Shown: piece by piece, positions 11,601-22,304 of the stretch
Layout: every line of letters starts with the position of its first letter
How positions within the stretch are numbered: the first letter of the stretch is position 1
Assembly (NCBI GenBank): GCA_964017195.1
Contig: OZ024887.1
Coordinates: forward strand, 9,664,160-9,728,159
Direction: 5' to 3'
Length of the DNA stretch: 64,000 nucleotides
Origin: Siderastrea radians
Lineage: Eukaryota; Cnidaria; Anthozoa; Scleractinia; Rhizangiidae
Position numbers and translations under genes: made by a program
Notes under the pieces: generated by a model
Databases searched by the model: none
The model's input: the letters and a program-made list of their open reading frames with translations, nothing else
Told to the model about the DNA's origin: nothing

Positions 11601-12549
11601 CAATTAAAGCTGCACCCACAAACAGACAGAGTCAAGGCAAAAGAAGAAGCTCTGCTTGCCAAGTTTGTTTTTGACCTGTTCTCCACTTTAACCCTTGAAA
11701 CCCCCATAACGGCAAGCAGCTAATTGCTCCTTACAACACCACCACTTGTTCACACATACAATTCATGAGAATTATGAAGGAAATGATCACCAAAGATAAA
11801 ATGTTTTGATCTTTAAGCAAATTCTCCTAACTAGTATAATACAAAATATAAGGAGAACAGTGAGGAGAAGATGTATGCTGATGTTGGAGCTGAAAGAGTG
11901 TTAAGGAGGATCATGACAGGCTAGAAAGTTGATGCACATTTGCAACCTGTGTTATGGATAAAATAACTTGTGCTTACTGTAAGTCTGTTTTCACTCTTCT
12001 TTTGTGTCAGTCATGGATCACCCAGAAAGATTTCCAGCACCAGAATCCAGTCCTCAAATATTGCTACAGAGAAATGGAACCGTGACAGAGGGATCTCTTA
12101 CACCAAGCCAGGATCGGCTGGAAAGGACGTTTACTTTACAATCTAGTGACAGTGAAACCTCTGATGATGAAGACACACCACCACCCCCATATCCTGGGAA
12201 TGGTAGCAGTGAAGATTTAGTTGCTGTTGACATTGCTTCTAATGACGTTAATGAAAGAGATGGTTTATCAAACACTGGTAGTCATAATCTTGGAGTTATT
12301 ACGGATGAAAGGGAATCACATGTAACTGAGGGTTTTCCTGAAGTTTCCTCCAGAGAGGTGATTGTGTCTGTAGAGGATGAGCCAAGACTATCAGCGGCTA
12401 GTGCTCATGAAGCACTGTCAGATATGTCTACTGTAGAAAGATCCAGTGGTGTTGTGAGAGACAATTTAAGTCCTAGCAGAGAAGCAGTTGAGCTACCGCA
12501 AACTGGTGAAGTGCATGATGATGACAGAGAAGTCGAGATTTTCATTTAG
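5684..12549 (+). CDS. CUB-domain single-pass membrane protein with PPxY tail (5' incomplete)
   Basis: Six exons join with consistent phase: 5684-5713, 6387-6525, 8212-8453, 9134-9349, 11115-11321 (duplicated exon, possibly alternative) and 12011-12549 (stop TAG). All have AG acceptors, and every internal donor is GT. The first visible exon encodes AMLLGYSFAEG, which reads like the end of a signal peptide, so the start lies upstream. Exons 2-3 encode one CUB domain of about 115 residues with the SPNYPNPY signature and four cysteines (in NCRS, QECTW, GDCVD and KFCGN). Exon 4 carries a transmembrane helix (IIGAIFCAVAFIGLCML), a short Cys-rich juxtamembrane stretch and PPSY. The last exon is acidic and Ser/Thr-rich with DEDTPPPPYPG, a second PPxY motif. 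The N-terminus is predicted extracellular and the tail cytoplasmic. PPxY motifs bind WW domains, for example Nedd4-type ligases; that role is inferred. I do not recognise an orthologue. Confidence 0.8.
6694..7184. mobile_element. hAT-like non-autonomous DNA transposon in CUB intron
   Basis: The terminal inverted repeats begin CAGGGTTGTCC and end GGACAACCCTG. AATTT directly abuts both ends (6689-6693 and 7185-7189), suggesting a target duplication. The interior repeats AGCCGGC/AGTAGCC motifs and has no long frame. CAGGG ends resemble hAT elements, but hATs usually make 8-bp duplications, so the superfamily is uncertain. Confidence 0.6.
7190..7396. other. CUB-gene intron, nothing recognised
   Basis: AT-rich intronic sequence between the hAT-like element and the palindrome, with no exon or repeat assigned. 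Confidence 0.4.
7397..7449. repeat. Near-perfect palindrome with GCAGACT triplet core
   Basis: The arm GGTCAGTACAAAATGCAG is mirrored by its complement, with tandem GCAGACT units between. Single strands would fold into a hairpin. It lies in an intron of the CUB gene. Confidence 0.8.
7735..7848 (-). mobile_element. tRNA-derived SINE
   Basis: The tRNA-like head occupies 7848-7771 on the minus strand. It has an A box within AGTAGCTCAGTGGTTAGAGC and a B box GGTTCGATTCC, both properly spaced for RNA polymerase III. The anticodon stem-loop reads TCCGA-CTGGTGT-ACGGA, placing GGT at the anticodon position (Thr-like). A T-rich run follows the head and then a tail containing GTCCCACGCTCG. It is intronic and antisense to the CUB gene. 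It is not a functional tRNA because the 5' acceptor strand pairs poorly with the 3' side. Confidence 0.75.
8454..9133. other. CUB-gene intron, nothing recognised except poly-C run
   Basis: This intron separates the CUB and transmembrane exons. It includes a poly-C run near 8882-8897. No exon with matching phase was found inside. Confidence 0.5.
10374..10655. mobile_element. TA-flanked MITE
   Basis: Ends are GAGCGGTTTTCA at the left and its complement TGAAAACCGCTC at the right. The match continues through GAGTGTCG and its complement, for an inverted repeat of about 24 bp, with TA on both sides. The interior repeats variants of GATTGGTTG and TTTTGCTTT. A TA target site fits Tc1/mariner-type mobilisation, but no transposase is present. 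It is intronic in the CUB gene. Confidence 0.65.
10698..12300 (+). repeat. Tandem duplication containing the CUB-gene tail exon
   Basis: Copy A is about 10698-11363 and copy B runs from 11364. Both begin with AACTCA(A/G)TGTAAGAGC and continue through the same intron into the same exon start (11115 and 12011). The offset is 667 bp at the left edge and 896 bp at the exon, because copy B gained about 200 bp near 11409-11610. Exon A is 207 bp (phase 1 to 1) and has a donor at 11322. Copy B lacks that GT, reads on to the true stop, and carries 15 extra codons after the shared SLTPS. Without splicing, copy A would end at a stop at 11398. Confidence 0.85.
11409..11610. mobile_element. Insertion unique to duplication copy B
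   Basis: This stretch is absent from copy A, where flanking sequences homologous to both edges are contiguous. ATTAAA occurs at both borders and may be the target duplication. The ends carry TTGTGTGGTTCC-like and GTGGAACAATT-like sequence in opposite orientation. The insertion must post-date the duplication, or have been lost from copy A. Confidence 0.55.
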
Positions 12550-14467
12550 GAGAGAAATACCTACACATTATATCAAGGAACAAGAGAGTGTGTGGATTGG
12601 ATCCCATTTCAATAACACAGATGTTTTGTGATGATGGGTACAGGAAATACAACGTGACGTCAAGTCAGAACATAACCACGAGCAAACAGGAAAATGTTCC
12701 TCATTTAATGAGAATTCTGGTACTAAGTAGATAAAGACAATATTCCATTGCTGATTTATTGCTTTGGGCCAGTGTGGTAAGTTTAAAATGAGACAACAAC
12801 ATAAGGGATGGCACACATGAGAGGACTTGCTGCAGGACCAAGTTCTTGCAACAAGTCAGACACATGGTGTACACAAGGGATGAGCGCCAGGAACTAGCTG
12901 TGTGTAGGGACAAGCTCCCTGCGGTGTATGTACAGTGGGACTGGTTATGAGCCAGGTAGACAGTTTCAGTTTGGTTTTTCATTGGTTGATTATTTGGGGT
13001 CAAATCTTTGTCCCTGCAACTCGATTTTGTTGTTAAGAAAATGAAACGACATGGCAGGGATTATTCTCCTCATGAAGTGATCGCTGTCATTAAAAGGTGA
13101 CAAAGACAATTCAAATGCAGTGTGTTATAGCTTTTTATTTAACTGTCCAACAGTCTAAATTATTAACCGTTCTGCAGTCTGCGATCATTTTACCTGTCAA
13201 AGACTGCAGTTCAGGCAGCTGAAAGTTCATATTCAATCATTTTAAGCCAGAGAATGCTTTTAATTCATAATTTTATCATGTTTCATCCTGGCTATGGCCC
13301 TTCTATATACATTCCTTCAATTGTATTATTTATTGGTTCAATTAACCATGCTGGGCTGACACTTCTATAAATTATGTGAGAAAAATTTGTAATAGTGAGC
13401 CAGATTAACCACCAAGCACCCCCTCTCTCATGGGAAGCAAAAATAGTCTTTGGTGGAATGTCACATACAATAGTTACAGATACTTTATCAAATCACTCAC
13501 AGGCCAAGTGAGATTCAGAGTTATTCTTTTTATAGGTAGTGGAGAGTAGCCAGTGTTCATAGAACTTCTCTTTTTCATAACTTTTTTGAGAGAGAAATAC
13601 CAGTAAGAACCTTACCAGCTGGTGCAATTTATTCAATCAGTATTGTTCGATCATGGTGGAGATACAAAAGGATTGCACAATAATTTGCACTCATTTTTAG
13701 CAACTTAGCCATAGCAGTTATTTTACGTAGTCATCGTCAAATGTTGTACAGATGAATATTATTTGTAATTTATATCAAGGCATTCATAAGTATATTGTAA
13801 TTTAAAATACATTAAAGTAAATGTTGTTCCTAGGCTACAAAGTATACTACCAATTTTTTTACATAGTAAATATCGTTTTCACTGTTCCAATAAGTTATTT
13901 CTTAATTTAATCGAGTATAACAAGTCAACAACACTAGACAATAAAACTGTTATGAATAAACCATTTTGTAGTCTCTAATTACTCTTATGAATAGACCATT
14001 TTTGTGGTCTCTGAAAAAATAACATTTATTATTCAATTGGCCTAGAATCCTCGCACTAAGCTTGTTCATCCCTGGAGACCTAGGGACAGGGCATGGAAGT
14101 TTAAGTCAAAATGGGCAAGAAAATTGCCTGTTTCTTCTTTCCTTTGCCCCACAGCTTATTTTGCAAATAGCTTCTACATAATAGTAAATTGTTGCTCTAG
14201 ATGTCCCAGAGATCTTTGCTTGATTAATGACAATCATTGTCACTTTAATTTTGGCAGAAATAGCCACAGAAGCACTCAATATTTACGGCAAATGGGGTCT
14301 TAGTGCATACATACTATGTACATCACTATATGTCATGTGCACAGTTATATGACCCCAGTCTGGATGTCAGTTACAGCTAGTAATAAATAAAGAAGTCAAA
14401 GTCTCGCTGCATGGCCTAACGGTAATCCTTGTTAATATTCACCATTGTCTGATACAGCTAATTAATG
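12550..14467 (+). other. Probable 3' UTR and flank of the CUB gene
   Basis: No further exon is visible. Candidate polyadenylation signals AATAAA occur at about 13940 and 13954. Which one is used cannot be told from sequence. Confidence 0.4.
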
Positions 14468-15099
14468 TTAAGGTGGCTCCCTATAGTTTAATGACCGCGC
14501 ACGCGCTGATGATGCGAGTTTTAGTAATCTGCGCACGCTCACATAAAATCGTAGGTTTTCCTGATATTTTATGACGTCATATTAGCCAAAAAAAGCAAAG
14601 TTAACAGTTAATTTTCTCGCGTTTCCTTTCGGTGAATTTTTTTTAAATTTTGCACATTTTGAGCTACTAACCTACCTTTCACATATTATTTTTTGGAAAA
14701 ATTCTGTCAGAGCAATTCAGTTTAATGGTTAAAAATAAGAAATAACGTGATATCGGTGAATCCGTCTGAACGACCCCATATTTTTTCTCCTACAAACTGT
14801 TAGTCAAAATCATTTGCACAAAATAGGAAAGTTTAAAAAAATTTCACTGAGGGAAAATCAAAATATTTAAGAAAAAAGACAAATTAATGGAAAATATCTG
14901 TCATTCTTGAGATGCTTTGTTGCCATGACAACGGCCTCTACCTAAGAAGCCAAACCTGAAAAATAAGGGTAATTATGTTGGTAACCTGTCTGGTAAAATT
15001 CAGGATCAAAGATATGAAGACGACAGAACTAGGGCTTCTTTTGCAAGTCTTGCCAGTTCGTATAATCGCTTTTGTGGAAACTCTAGAGAACCACCTTAA
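14468..15099. mobile_element. TTAA-flanked non-autonomous transposon
   Basis: TTAA lies at both edges (14468-14471 and 15096-15099). Termini GGTGGCTCCCTATAG and CTCTAGAGAACCACC are imperfect inverted repeats. TTAA targets are typical of piggyBac and Kolobok elements. The interior is AT-rich with one TGACGTCA and no transposase frame. It appears related to the element at 34849-35501, which shares the GGTG(A/G)(C/T)TCC terminus. Confidence 0.65.
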
Positions 15100-15206
15100 G
15101 CCAGGGTGGGGAGGAGGGGAGAGACAAAGGACTGCACTGATGGTTGGCACCTAGACTTACCCTAATGATTTGATTTTAGCACTTGCCTTCCAAAAAGAGC
15201 CCCCTT

Positions 15207-15554
15207 TATAATGGGTGTTCACATGGTACCGGTACAAGGTCATCCCGATTCACTCTTGTGGCTCTGTATTCATTTACATGATACTGGTCCAACATTTCAT
15301 GTTGGTACGAGTCATACCGGTGTGACTTCACCCCTGTAGCTGTACCTGATTCTCATTCCAATAAGACTTGCACCAGTGTTATGAAAATGTGCTATGACTT
15401 TGTATATCTCTTTTATAAGGCAAACTGTTTTCACCGACTCGCATTAAAATAAATCTTATACCACTATAAAAATGGTTGATGTAAATGCAGTGTTAAGTTT
15501 TCATCTTGTACCAGAATGAAAGTCGCATCAGTGTCAGGTAAACACCCGTTAATA
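15207..15554. mobile_element. Inverted-repeat element with GGGTGTT(C/T)AC ends
   Basis: AATGGGTGTTCACATGG at the left faces GTCAGGTAAACACCCGTT at the right. The interior holds several ACCGGT/GGTAC motifs. It looks like a MITE. Target duplication is not clear. Confidence 0.5.
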
Positions 15555-15945
15555 AGCATTCCCTTTCTCAAAAAGCGATCCTATACTAAAACGCACCTTC
15601 CCCTTTTCCAATAAGTTCCCGATAAATAGTGGCGTAGAACCGTATATCTGGGTACGAGATTACCATGTGGACGACTCTATACCTATACAGTTACTATTCT
15701 TGATGTTTAAGTGCCTGTTTGGCACTCCTGTATATTCATGACGGAAGAAATAAAAGCGGCCTGTTCCCTGTTTGCAAATGTAAGGGCCATCCTTTGAGTG
15801 CCTCATAAAAACGACACAAGCGTCCCGGACCGTAAATCATTACCGACGGTAAAATTAGAAAAGTTAGGACTTAAATATGCCTGCGAGTTCATGATTCCTC
15901 TACTACCGTTAGTAACTTAATATTAAGTAAACTTACATGCAAAGG

Positions 15946-16907
15946 TCACTCGTGTTCACCAGCGGCCTCGTCGCCTTTAAGTTGAATGGACTGGAGTTTC
16001 AGCTCAATTCTAATCTGGGCCATTTCTTTACGAAACCTCTCCGCATCCGTTAACAGCTCTTCGATAACACATCTGGAGCTGCTACGAGAGGTCCAGGACG
16101 TATACGCTTGATAAGCTGTGTGAACACCAGTCCCAATGGTGACAAGGATTGAAGTAACGTTCCTAGTGTACACTACGCCTATGGCGCTGTCGACAAGGAA
16201 GATGGCATATAGGCCGGCTTTAAGAACCTCTATGCCTGACCATCCTTCTTCACTCTGCTTGGCGTCGTTATAAATGGCTTGAACCAACTTTTCAACCTGC
16301 TCAGCGTACATTTCCAATAAAGAGGCCAATTCCTCGACATAAACCCTTCGTCTTCGGGGGTTAGCGTTACTCAGATCACTTCTGTCTGGGCCATTCCATT
16401 TCTAATATCCACACCCCCCCGATGGAAGAGATTTTCTGAGGGGCCCTTGATCGTCATTTCTGAGGGGGTTGCTGCGTCGGCGCCTTTGATCTTTTAAATA
16501 TTTCCGAGGGGGTTTGGAAAAAAATTGGCTTTTTTCTGAGGGGAAAAGAGAATTTAGGCAATTTCTGAAGGGGTGCACGTGTCGGCACTTTTGATCTTTG
16601 ATTTCTTAGGGGTAAATTTTGACTGACCTCTTCCATAGGGGGGGGGTGTGGATATAAAATGGAATGGCCCTCTATGAAGTCTTGAATACGCGTCAGAACT
16701 CCTTTGACCAGTTCCAACTCTCCTCTAATCCGTTTGAGATCTATGGCCAAGTTGCTGATGCGGCCAGACAAACTTTGAGTTCTCGTCCAGCAAAGATGAA
16801 GATAGTTGAAACAACAGTCGTGCTTTCACATCTTCCGACCCTTCGGGACGACTGGGAGCAAGAAGCTCTTGCATGAGATCCTGCATAGGAGGAGGCTTAC
16901 TAGCCAT
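15946..16907 (-). pseudogene. Protein-coding gene disrupted by a MITE and a frameshift; family unknown
   Basis: The reading frame starts ATG at 16907 (MASKPPPMQDLMQELL) and runs into a stop near 16728. A +1 change in the CAAAG run near 16774 moves to a second open frame (SGRISNLAIDLKRIRGELEL), with amphipathic, coiled-coil-like heptads. That frame enters the inserted element at 16388-16670. With the insert and one TCT copy removed, it continues in phase as DFIDRSDLSNANPRRRRV into the frame ending at TGA 15946. The C-terminal part has a hydrophobic stretch (GLYAIFLVDSAIGVV, then ILVTIGTGVHTAY) and a charged helical tail. I recognise no family. Either it is a recent pseudogene or the insert is heterozygous or spliced out. 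Confidence 0.6.
16388..16670. mobile_element. MITE inserted in a coding frame, 3-bp TSD
   Basis: Terminal inverted repeats of about 45 bp: GGGCCATTCCATTT then CCACACCCCCC at the left, complemented at the right. They are flanked by the direct repeat TCT (16385-16387 and 16671-16673). The element is 283 bp, with G-rich interior segments of the type TTTCTGAGGGG. No transposase. Confidence 0.8.
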
Positions 16908-16909
16908 TT

Positions 16910-17964
16910 CTTCGTCGTATCTGCCGTAGCTGGAGTTGAGGCTTCGAAATCAACTTCTGTCAATCAGGTAAGCACAAGAATAAAACCCTCCCGAATAGTT
17001 TGTTTACATCCAAGTTGACCGGAAGCACTTCCGCCTTGTGCCGTACGTGCACAATGTCGACAGTGTCACATCCGGCCCTCTCTTTCGTTTCAGCGCCACG
17101 AGCCCACAAATCTGCTGGTCAGCAAGCAAGGGCTCCCGACTTTGGAATGACTTTGAAGTCCTTTGAATTTGAAGTTCATCCCACACCGAGATTAGGGGGC
17201 AGGCAAACCCAGCCGAGGGGAATTTGACATTTTTGGGGAGCTATTAATGTCATTGAAATTCAATGGCGGATCTAGAAGGGTGGCCAGGTACCCCTTTGGT
17301 CCAAACTTCCAACACTAGAAGGCAAAAATATACCAGATCAACTTTAATTTGATTATAAATAATTCTTCGTTATTCCCTTTGGTTTACTCGCGAATGCAGT
17401 TTAACTGGTTTTTTCTCAAAACTTGCTTCCGAGAGCGCTAGTTTTAGTCAATTCCCGTACAAAATATACGCGTTTTAATACAAATTTTTCGTTCATAACG
17501 GTTGTCAAATAAGGTTCGAGTTATCTGGAAACTGGTCTGAAGGGAAAACGGATTTACTTCGAGAGCTGAAATTCGTTCGAAAATAATGGGCGGTTTTCCG
17601 CTGAAAATACATTAAAATCGAAGTAAAGTATGAAGAGCCTTATCTTTGTATACTTGCCAACTTTTTGTGATTCATAAGCGTGACATTTTTATCCTGAGTG
17701 TCAAGATTTTTCGTAGGGGACCGATAATATCCGAAGATGTTCGGCGATTTCCGAAGACGTCCGAAGATTTCCAAAGACCTTCCTAAGACGTTCCGATTTA
17801 TGGCCAGTTAACCGATGCTTTGATCATTTAAACGAGTATGACCATGTCTCCAGTGGCTTTCCCTACTAAAATCCCAGATTTCGCGAAAGTACGATCATTA
17901 TTTTCTCGCATTAGTTCGAGTTTATTTCAATACTTTATAATTTTTTTTCAAAATGAGTCGGTTA
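16910..17964. other. Intergenic, nothing assigned
   Basis: Mixed sequence upstream of the - strand frame. At 17720-17790 there are several loosely repeated CCGAAGA(T/C)-type motifs. No exon is supported. Confidence 0.35.
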
Positions 17965-18439
17965 TGCGCCGATCAATTCGAAACTTCAACATCCCCCCCC
18001 CCCGGGCATACCCCGGGCATTTGACTTTGCATCGTGCCCGGGGAGGGGGGAATTTGAACCTTGCGTTGGAAGGGTGGGGAATTTGAACCGGATTTATCTC
18101 TTGTTCTGACGTAAAATGTTTGTGAGTTTTTCGGTTTTTGCAGGGTTTGACGGATTTACAAGATAGAATTTCGCCTTTGTTAGTGAATAACTCTTTCAAG
18201 GGGTCTTTAAAAGAAGATTGAAGGTGTCATTACAGCATCTCTCTCTCTGAAAGGCGTGTAAAGTGTTTGATTGAAGACGAAATTTGTCTTTGAGGACAGG
18301 TAGTTCAGTACTAATTGGTGGGGCATTTGAACGACTTCTTTGCCCTGAGGGGAGGGAATTTGAACAATCCAATCTTCAAAAGTTCAAATGCCCGGGGGGT
18401 TGCCCGGGGGGATGTTGAACTTTCGAATTGATCGGCGCA
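17965..18439. mobile_element. PIF/Harbinger-like MITE with TTA target duplication
   Basis: The inverted repeat TGCGCCGATCAATTCGAAA extends about 35 bp into a C-run. TTA flanks both ends (17962-17964 and 18440-18442). A TWA target is characteristic of PIF/Harbinger. The interior contains GGGGAATTTGAAC repeats and no long frame. Confidence 0.75.
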
Positions 18440-18576
18440 TTAAGGCTGTAAAGGCTCAAACTTTTCCACCAGGCGTGAGAAATGGGAACGCAGGCGTGAG
18501 TAGGCGTGAGATCGGAGTTTTCGATCCGCAGGCGTGACAATCACGCCTTAGGCGTGACACTTGGCAGGTATACCTT

Positions 18577-18722
18577 TGTGTGATTGCTGTGTTTTTACCG
18601 CTTTTCCGAGCTTCTGGAGGCCAGCCGTTTTGGGTGATTTTCTTCTTAACGGTCGATACGACCTCATGTCGCTCAAAACGGCCTCCAGAAGCTCTGAAAA
18701 GCGGTAAAAACACAGCAAACAT
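18577..18722. repeat. Fold-back element
   Basis: The arm GCTGTGTTTTTACCGCTTTT, continuing through a GAGCTTCTGGAGGCC core, is complemented on the right with a spacer of about 40 bp. The arms are about 50 bp. Confidence 0.75.
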
Positions 18723-18869
18723 ATAATAGGTAAGGTTTTTCAAACTTTATTTCGATTTTTATGTATTTTATGGTTTTCGCAATGACTTTCGCGCGAAAAT
18801 CACTCGGTCCCAGTCCTCCGTACCGAAAAATTAATCTAACTTATTTCCATGGTCATTGAATTAATTTCC

Positions 18870-19445
18870 CGAGGACGCATGTAAACAAAAGAATTCCAAG
18901 GCTTTCTTTGGCATTCAAGCTTGTATTCCATTGCCGGCATAGCTTCTGCTAAAAATCTTGAAATTCCAGGTGTCACAGCTGGCCGCCCTCCTCACTCAGC
19001 CCAACGCAATGGTCTCTGGCTGTGGAATTCTAGCTGGAGGAGTCCTGAAGGGGTAAAATGGAAAATGGGGTTAACCCATTTTTGCACTCGGAAATGGGAT
19101 TTGAGGCACCACCGGGGCTGGGATTTTGCCACTGGAAAACTGCTTCTGGGAATAAGATGTTTTAAATTAGAATTGGGAAATGGGATTTGGAAAAAAGTTG
19201 GGATCTATATCCCCCATCATTTCCATGCCACTAAAACAATTTTATGAAGACGCACAAACAAAAGAAATCGAAAGCTTTCCAAAGGCTCTCTATGGCATTA
19301 AGGCTTGTATTTCATAGCCTGCATAACTCCTGCAATAAAATCTTGAAATTCCATGTGTTAGAGCAGGTCTCACTCAGCCCATCACGATAGTCTCCGGCTG
19401 TGAAATTCTACTTGGAGGAGTCCTGAAGGGGTAAAATGGGAAATA
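18870..19445. repeat. Direct duplication, offset 378 bp
   Basis: Segments near 18870-19070 and 19245-19445 match, for example at GGAGGAGTCCTGAAGGGG (ending in the same GTAAAATGG) and CTTGAAATTCCA. Between them lies a G-rich stretch with GGGAAATGGGATTTGG-type motifs. No function assigned. Confidence 0.65.
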
Positions 19446-19449
19446 GCTG

Positions 19450-21590
19450 GCTGGAATTCAGGCTTAAATTCTAGATGAGCTGACTTGGATCCAACCTCAT
19501 TCCAAGCTTGGTGACCCTGGGGACGAGGATGGATTGGATCTTTTGATGGCTGGGTGGTTGTCATGAGTTAGCTGGTTGGTGGGCTGACTGGGTGACAAAC
19601 AGCAAGGGTGGGCTGGCACTGAAACGGCAGTTTTCTTCATCGGTTCACCAAGAAAATAACCATATGGAATCTAGAAGAGCACAAAAACTACTTTCGAATC
19701 AATGTAAGCGTTTTCTAGTGATTTGCATGGGGGGGGGGATCATTTTGCCCTCCTGACGTTTGAGTCCCCTGTGTTTACTGTTGTCAATCTCGTAGTGGAC
19801 TAACAGTGTTCTGTCAAGTTTGAGAACCTCACCTGTTGCATGTATTTTTGTTTTCTCATCCCTTTGCTTCTAAAAGGGCCACCATGATGCATTTTAAATA
19901 AAGGTGTCCATCTTTTTCTATTAAAACCGTTTTGGCAAAAATTGGTAATTGATCATACTCACTACACTGCCCTTAACAGCTTTCCTGCAGACTTCTAGCT
20001 TTGTCCAAATTTTGAAAGTTAAATGAAAGACCTATAGACATCATGAAGTAATGTACATGTACTAAATGCATTTTAATAATTTATACTACGGTATTCTTAA
20101 GTGAACCAAATGGGCAATAGACTGCCCCCTTCCCTCACTAGGCAAGATATTTGGATTATCCAGAATCAAGAGCGTCCTAAATAAAGTTGTGGTTTTTTGG
20201 TGAGGAAGGAAAGGGAAGAAAAAGTATTTTTGTACACTCTTGACCAGAGCTCTTCAACGTTTATTAATAATATACTAATGGTAAATATTTCTTGATTAAG
20301 TCAAGTGTAAAAAACAGCTATATTGGACAATAAAACTCTTTAATAAAACACTTGTCATAATTATTAGAATATTGTTATTATTATTAATTTTATTTTTTTA
20401 CTATTTAAAGCCTATCCAGCCTAACTTGGTAAACCCTTTTGGCCAAAGAAAGTTAATTGTTGGAGTACACCCTATTGTTACTCTACATGGCGTCCTTGCT
20501 CTCAAAATGAAAAATACCACCAAACCCCCTTTCTCATGTTCCAGTGTCCAATAATCATTAGAAGGTGTCTGCTTATGTCAGGTTACACAATGGTACTGAA
20601 GTGTTTGCGTGTGACTGGGTATGCGTATGTCTAAGTGTTTGTATAGGAAAGCCACCCGCTCTATAGGAGGTGTCTAAGAACGGGGTTTTAGTACTGTACA
20701 TACACTTGAACCTGATCTGACCTTAGGAGACTTGGAAACTCAGAACAAATCGGGTAAACTAAAGTCAGAACGACCAGAAAAGGTGCAAACAAAAGTTTTC
20801 TTTATAACGGTGTTTTCCTATCATTTTTGAGCTATTTTGTCTACAAAATAGCCTCATAGTCGGCGTGCAGCCTCAAGTTTCTGGGAAGGTTGGTTCTTTG
20901 GTTGGTTTTTGGGTGGCCAATGTTCGGCATTCCCGACGACTGTCGAATTTTACCGAAAGGCTAGTTGTCGAGGCCGGAACAAAAATGCAGATGAGAACGC
21001 ACGGAAAATTCTGCTACTAAAGCGACACTACGAAAGTGTCCTGATTTCACTCGCTTGATGTTGGATATTTATATATCAAATAGAAATGGCTGGCTTCCTT
21101 GTGGTAGACTTCCTTAGAAAACGAATCGTCAGCACAAACCCGGTTTACACGTGAGCGGAAGCGAGTTCTAGTAAATAATCCTCTGTACGCATGCGCACAA
21201 CTTACGTTTTGAGTTTTTTGGTTCAACTTTAGAGTGTGAGAAATAACATGACTTCTCTGCAGGGATGTCCCATAGTAAATGATGGTAAATAGATGGCAAA
21301 TAGTTTGAAGGTATAAAATGGGCAGAATCGTGAATTTCGAACTAAAACGAATTATTGTTCGCACCTTTTGGTAGGTTTTAAAATTAATGCCCATGCCACT
21401 CAATCACTAGGTCCGTCAAAGGCACAAGGTCGACAAGGAAAAACATTGTATGGGTGGCATAAACGTTGCTCGTACGTGCGACTTGCTAAGCGCAAAGTTA
21501 GAGCTGACTTATCAGAGAAATGGGTTTCTGGTTAGGCTGCGTGGCGGTAGCGGGATTGTTTGTACAAAGTTTGAGCGGAAAGATCAGCAG
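19450..21590. other. Intergenic, no supported gene
   Basis: Only short frames on both strands and no splice-consistent exon. It includes a G-run at 19731-19738 and AT-rich stretches. Confidence 0.35.
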
Positions 21591-22290
21591 ACAATCAAAT
21601 CAAATCAAATCAAAACAATTATCACCTCCAATACGAAGACAAAAACGCAACAGCTCTACGCAAGATTCGTTTCACAGCAGTATAGACACAAACATCGGTT
21701 ATCATTTTTCAGATTACGAAAAACGCACAAATTTACTCATTCCCCGCTTCCTTTTAAGTTTTACTCAACTCTAGCTGCCACGAAAGCTAATAAAAAGCGC
21801 CGAAAACGAACTTATGACAGTCTCATGAAAGTCTCGTGCCTCGCCATTGAACTTTGTCTCATCACATGTTTGTACGTGACAAAACACCACTTTTTTACAC
21901 AAAACAGTAATCTGATCTCACGCTCAATCAACATAACACGTTCTTTACACGTGAAACGACCCACACTAAACATCATCACATGACTGCCTGGCCCTACGAT
22001 AAAATCCCCCCCCGGACCTATTAAAGCACAATTTGGCCTTGAGTTGATCACGTGTACTCCACCTGATAAAATTCACGTTGTTTACCACACAGGCCAACCG
22101 CTCCATTATTCTCGAATTCGCTCATTTAAAATTCCAACGATTCCTTTGCCCATTACCACCTCTCTACATAACAAAACATCCCTTAATATTATTTTCACCC
22201 AATTTTGTATCTTACTTTCACATCAAAACGCTCATCAAAACAAAATTTATTCGCTAAACACAACCACTGATTTTTGTGTAGCTTCAGCGA
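21590..22290. other. Strand-asymmetric, G-poor block
   Basis: The + strand is depleted in G relative to C. In 22141-22260 I count 34 C and 4 G. A 177-codon frame overlaps the left part, but its composition follows the base skew and it has no domain, so I do not call it a gene. The cause of the skew is unknown. Confidence 0.5.
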
Positions 22291-22304
22291 AGCTGAGACC
22301 ACTA

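Noticed and set aside
11363..11707. Frames on both strands of about 104-114 codons
   Set aside because: They lie in the insertion unique to duplication copy B and in intron sequence; neither agrees with the CUB gene splice structure.
21450..21983. 177-codon + strand frame
   Set aside because: Its open length follows the G-poor base composition (few TAG/TGA); amino-acid content is Thr/Asn/Lys/His-rich without a domain or splice context.
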